Shown here: piece by piece, positions 59,969 to 64,000 of the stretch
How positions within the stretch are numbered: the first letter of the stretch is position 1
Layout: each line of letters opens with the position of its first letter
Assembly (NCBI GenBank): GCA_027483445.1
Contig: JAIXUS010000034.1
Coordinates: forward strand, 92,495-156,494
Origin: Bacteroidota bacterium
Lineage (GTDB): Bacteria; Bacteroidota; Bacteroidia; M30B66
Direction: 5' to 3'
DNA: 64,000 nt
Notes under the pieces: generated by a model
What the model was told of the DNA's origin: nothing
What the model saw: only the letters and a program-made list of their open reading frames with translations
Database searches by the model: none
Translations under genes and position numbers: made by a program

Positions 59969-60958
59969 TCAGGCGGAGAAGGTTTTCACGAGGTATTCGG
60001 CAATCTGGATAGCGTTTGTGGCTGCGCCTTTGCGCAAATTGTCGGAAACCACCCACATGTTTAAGGTGTTTGGATGACCTTCATCGCGCCGTAAGCGCCC
60101 TACATAAACCTCATCGCGTTCGTGGGCTGTAAGCGGCATAGGGTAAAGCTTGTTCGATGGATCGTCGGCCAACACCACACCAGGCATGGAGGAGAGCAGA
60201 TGGCGAACCGTTTCCATATCAAAATTGCGCTGCAATTCCACATTCACCGACTCTGAGTGACCGCCCATAACGGGTATGCGCACTGTGGTGGCTGTTACGC
60301 TTAAATCGGGAAGCCCCAATATTTTGCGCGTTTCGTTTACCATTTTCATCTCTTCTTTGGTGTATCCGTTCTCCAGAAACACATCCACCTGCGGAATTAC
60401 GTTTAAGTCGATTGGATACGGATAGGCCATTTCGCCCTGAATGCCCTTTCGTTCATTCAGCAATTGCTGAACGGCTTTTACACCGGTGCCGGTAACACTT
60501 TGGTAGGTTGATACCACAATGCGCTTTAGGCCATAATAGTCGCTTAATGGCTTCAAGGCCAGCACCATCTGTATAGTTGAGCAGTTGGGGTTGGCAATGA
60601 TACGATGGCCTTCATGAAGCACCGAAGCGTTCACCTCTGGTACAACGAGTGGAACATCAGGATGCATTCGCCAGGCCGAGCTGTTGTCGATGACCGTGAT
60701 TCCGGCCTCAGCATAACGCGGTGCCCACTCGAGTGAGGTGCTGCCCCCTGCCGAAAATAAGGCGAACCGGGGTTTCAGGGCAATGGCTTGTTCGTGCATC
60801 ATTACCGGAAGGTCATCCCCGCGAAAGCGGATAACCTTACCCTTTGAACGCTCCGAGGCAACCGGAAACAGTTGATTTATCGGGAATTTTCGCTCTTCGA
60901 GTACCTGTAACATTTTCGAACCCACCAATCCGGTGGCGCCCACAACAGCTATGTTCAT
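59969..60958 (-). CDS. asd: Aspartate-semialdehyde dehydrogenase
   Basis: NIAVVGATGLVGSKMLQVLEERKFP; IANPNCSTIQMVLALKPL; GGHSESVNVEL. Confidence 0.95.
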   Translation of the reverse strand: MNIAVVGATGLVGSKMLQVLEERKFPINQLFPVASERSKGKVIRFRGDDLPVMMHEQAIALKPRFALFSAGGSTSLEWAPRYAEAGITVIDNSSAWRMHPDVPLVVPEVNASVLHEGHRIIANPNCSTIQMVLALKPLSDYYGLKRIVVSTYQSVTGTGVKAVQQLLNERKGIQGEMAYPYPIDLNVIPQVDVFLENGYTKEEMKMVNETRKILGLPDLSVTATTVRIPVMGGHSESVNVELQRNFDMETVRHLLSSMPGVVLADDPSNKLYPMPLTAHERDEVYVGRLRRDEGHPNTLNMWVVSDNLRKGAATNAIQIAEYLVKTFSA

Positions 60959-61057
60959 GATTTAACCTTGAATTTCGATTGTTTGCAGTATTTTGGCATT
61001 CCTTTCTGCGCCGTTCGGCGGATGAAGGGACAAATTTCACGTTTATACCCGAAACCC

Positions 61058-63685
61058 ATGCAGTGGAGCCGCATTTTTATTCTCCTATTCTGTGTTCTCA
61101 ATGCTCTTGGTGCTACAGCCCAGGTGTTGGATAATTTTTCAGATGGCAATCTCAGTGAAAACCCAACATGGACGGGCGACACGGATGAATTCACCATCAA
61201 TGCCACCTTGCAGCTTCAAAGCAATGGCGACACCATTTCGACGACCAACCGTGAGATTTGGATTTCAACGCCATCGGCACTTATCGACAACACCCAGTGG
61301 GAGTTTTTCGTGAATCCTCGCGTTGGTACCTCATCGAACAACCGCATGGATGTGTACCTGTGCTCCGACAATGCGCAGCTCACAGGTGGCAACAGCGGGT
61401 ATTTTGTACGTATTGGCGGCACTCCCGACGAAGTGGCCCTTTTTCGCAAAGATGCAGGGGTTGAAAGCTATGTGATAACAGGAGTAAGCGGTGTGATTAA
61501 CAGCTCATCAACAAACCCGACTAAAGTGAAGGTTACGCGCGACGCGGCGGGCAACTGGACGCTTTTTGCCGATTACGAAGGCACAGGGAGCCTGTACACA
61601 CTCATTGGGACTGCTTTGGATGTTACCTACACCACAACCGCTCATTTTGGTGTGGTGGTGCGGTATTCCAATACCAATCGCCAGAATTACCAGATGGACG
61701 ACATTTATGTGGGGCCTATCATTGTTGATGAAACCGCGCCGGTGGTAAATCAATTGCAGGTGAGTGGGCCCAATACGCTGGAGTTGATCTGGTCGGAAAA
61801 TGTGGAGCAAGGCAGTGCGGAAAATGCGGCCAACTACACTACCGACAATGGATTAGGGAATCCACAAAGTGCGCTGAGAAATCCGACTCAATTTCAACGG
61901 GTTTCGCTGAGCTACAGCCAGGACTTTGTGCAGGGCCAAAGCTATCAGATTACTATTTCGGGAGTAAATGATTTGGCCGGGAACACAATGGTTGCGCAAC
62001 AGTTCAACTTTGTGTATTACAAGCCAAAGCCTTACGATATTGTCATCAACGAGATTATGGCCGACCCAACACCGGTGGTTTTACAGCCTGATGTGGAATG
62101 GATAGAATTGCACAACCGCACACCCTTTCCGGTGAACCTGCAAAACTGGACTCTTCAGGTGGGAACGACCCAGAGAACGATCGATGCCGTTACAATTCGT
62201 CCCGACAGCTTTCTGGTGCTTACCGGTGCGGCCGGCGAGGAGTTCTTTTTTGATTCGGTGGCGGTGAAGGCTGTAACGAGTTTCCCGGCGCTTACGAATA
62301 CGGGTGCCAGCATCTCGCTGCTAGATGTGGAGCAGAATGTTATCTCGAGCGTTCGCTACTCCGACACCTGGTATGGCGATGCCGTTAAACTGGAAGGCGG
62401 CTGGTCGCTCGAACAAATTTCTCCGCTTAAGCCTTGTGAAGGCGAGAGCAATTGGATTGCCAGCAATGCCGCCTGGGGAGCCACTCCCGGAAAACGCAAT
62501 TCGGTGTTTCAAAATACGGCCGACACTGAATTGCCGCAAATTGAACGGGTTGTGTTGAACGCACTGGATACCATTCGGGTGTTTTTCAGCGAAACCGTTC
62601 CACCGGAACAAACCGCTAACCTGAGCCGATTCAGCATCGACAACGGTATTGGACAGCCCACTGCCATTACTACCTATCCGCCTGATTTTCGCTCCATCAA
62701 GTTGGCCTTGCCTGAGCCCATTGTGCAAGGCACTATTTACACGTTAAGCATTGCCGACAGTGTGCGCGATTGTGTGGGAAATCTCTTCAATACTGAGCGA
62801 AAAGGCCGGTTTGCCGTTCCGGAAACGCCAGTTGCTAACGATATTGTCATCAACGAAATACTCTCCGACCCCAGAACTGCCGGAACTGATTTTGTGGAGA
62901 TTTACAACCGCTCCAATAAGATTATCGACCTTGCTCAACTGGCCATCAGCAATCAGGATACCGTTACTAATACATTGCTTGATGCGGAGCAAATTGCGCC
63001 AGAGGGCTACCTGATGTTTCCCGGCGAATACCTCGTGCTTTCGGAGAATACTACCGCCGTAAAATCCGAATATGTGGTTCAGGATCAGGATGCCTTCCTG
63101 CAAATGCTTGATTTTCCGGCCTACAATAACGAAGACGGCGTGGTGGTTCTCAGCAAATTGGCTGATGGCAGCTTTATTGACCGAAGAATTTACTTTGCCG
63201 ATTTGCATTTCTCCTTACTCAATTCGCTGGATGGTGTTAGTTTAGAAAGGGTAAACATGGACAGGCCAAGTACCGACAACAGCAACTGGAATTCGGCGGC
63301 CTCCACCGCGGGTTTTGCCACTCCAGGCTACCGAAATTCGCAGTTCGCACTCATTACCGAGGCCCAGGCCGGCAGTATTACCATTAGCCCTGAAACCTTC
63401 TCGCCCGATGGTGATGGATTTGACGATGTGCTCAATATTGCCTACGCCTTTGACCTGCCAGGCTTCACCGGCACGGCCGCGGTGTATGATGCCGATGGCA
63501 GACTGATGAAGTATCTGTTTAGAAGTCAGCTCCTCGGAACTTCCGGAACAGTGAGTTGGAATGGCATTACCGAAACCAACGAGCGCGCCCGCACCGGCAT
63601 TTATCTGGTGTATCTCGAAGCCTTCGATTTACAAGGTAAGGTGGTGAAGTTGAAAAAGCCTTGTGTTTTGGCTACACGGTTTTAG
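61058..63685 (+). CDS. Lamin-tail-domain surface protein with gliding-type C-terminal module
   Basis: Two LTD-like segments 'YDIVINEIMADPTPVVLQPDVEWIELHNRTPFPVNLQNW' and 'NDIVINEILSDPRTAGTDFVEIYNRSNKIIDLAQ'; C-terminal 'ISPETFSPDGDGFDDVLNIAYAF...GIYLVYLEAFDLQGKVVKLKK'. Confidence 0.85.
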   Translation: MQWSRIFILLFCVLNALGATAQVLDNFSDGNLSENPTWTGDTDEFTINATLQLQSNGDTISTTNREIWISTPSALIDNTQWEFFVNPRVGTSSNNRMDVYLCSDNAQLTGGNSGYFVRIGGTPDEVALFRKDAGVESYVITGVSGVINSSSTNPTKVKVTRDAAGNWTLFADYEGTGSLYTLIGTALDVTYTTTAHFGVVVRYSNTNRQNYQMDDIYVGPIIVDETAPVVNQLQVSGPNTLELIWSENVEQGSAENAANYTTDNGLGNPQSALRNPTQFQRVSLSYSQDFVQGQSYQITISGVNDLAGNTMVAQQFNFVYYKPKPYDIVINEIMADPTPVVLQPDVEWIELHNRTPFPVNLQNWTLQVGTTQRTIDAVTIRPDSFLVLTGAAGEEFFFDSVAVKAVTSFPALTNTGASISLLDVEQNVISSVRYSDTWYGDAVKLEGGWSLEQISPLKPCEGESNWIASNAAWGATPGKRNSVFQNTADTELPQIERVVLNALDTIRVFFSETVPPEQTANLSRFSIDNGIGQPTAITTYPPDFRSIKLALPEPIVQGTIYTLSIADSVRDCVGNLFNTERKGRFAVPETPVANDIVINEILSDPRTAGTDFVEIYNRSNKIIDLAQLAISNQDTVTNTLLDAEQIAPEGYLMFPGEYLVLSENTTAVKSEYVVQDQDAFLQMLDFPAYNNEDGVVVLSKLADGSFIDRRIYFADLHFSLLNSLDGVSLERVNMDRPSTDNSNWNSAASTAGFATPGYRNSQFALITEAQAGSITISPETFSPDGDGFDDVLNIAYAFDLPGFTGTAAVYDADGRLMKYLFRSQLLGTSGTVSWNGITETNERARTGIYLVYLEAFDLQGKVVKLKKPCVLATRF

Positions 63686-63692
63686 GTTTACT

Positions 63693-63741
63693 TCTCTCTC
63701 GAACCTCTCTCTCTTATCTCTCTCCGCGGGAGAGAGACGAC
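63693..63741. repeat. CT-rich palindromic element (CTCTCTCC-GC-GGGAGAGAG type)
   Basis: ACCTCTCTCTCTTATCTCTCTCCGCGGGAGAGAGACGA; architecture resembles the palindromes in leuS; a second partial ACCTCTCTCTCTTATCTC near 63830. Confidence 0.55.
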
Positions 63742-64000
63742 ACTTTCTTGGTCAAACGGGGTTTTTAAATAAAAGGAAGCTATCATCAATTACGGAGAAT
63801 CGCTCTCGCTCTACACTCTCACTCTGAATTTACCTCTCTCTCTTATCTCATATCTTTGATATAAACTTAATTACCTAAGCAGGATTGGAATCAGGCTTTC
63901 GTCTAGACAAGCATTATGGCTATGTTGGGAGAGAGGAAGCCCGGTCCTGTTTATTTTCCAGAGTCACAACAGTACCTAAAGGCATTATTCAGTAATGACC

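Overview
64 kb chromosomal window from a Bacteroidota (Flavobacteriales/Sphingobacteriales-like) genome. This placement rests on multiple T9SS type-A sorting domains, a fused CcoNO, TANNTTTG promoter boxes and the ftsX-DUF3098-uppP-truB gene order. Main contents: a T9SS surface-protein cluster with decayed members; mpl; GH31/GH13 glycosidases; cystathionine beta-synthase; leuS; ftsX-uppP-truB-pgk; a metY-metX-hom operon; an Fnr-type regulator; a multiheme cytochrome; a complete cbb3 oxidase module (ccoI-S-NO-Q-P-G-H, TauE-like, hemN); gdhA; cysS; asd; and large T9SS/lamin-tail surface proteins. Most interesting observations: (1) upstream of metY-metX-hom, two tandem leader-peptide attenuators. 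Each has a tiny ORF with consecutive Cys/Met codons (CCC..MM and MMCCCC) followed by an intrinsic terminator, and a segment just downstream of the Cys/Met codons is complementary to the 5' arm of its own terminator (CCGGGC/GCCCGG and AAGGGG/CCCCTT). (2) leuS carries an in-frame ~376-aa insertion in the CP1 editing domain, encoding a DUF559 (Vsr-like) endonuclease domain plus five 105-bp tandem units, bounded by inverted palindromic repeats; it looks like a protein-tolerated mobile element. (3) Two inverted ~243-bp MITE-like elements share the TIR GGGCCTACTGAAAAA; one inserted exactly at a stop codon and left a TAAAATA target duplication. All calls come from reading the sequence and supplied translations; no searches were run.
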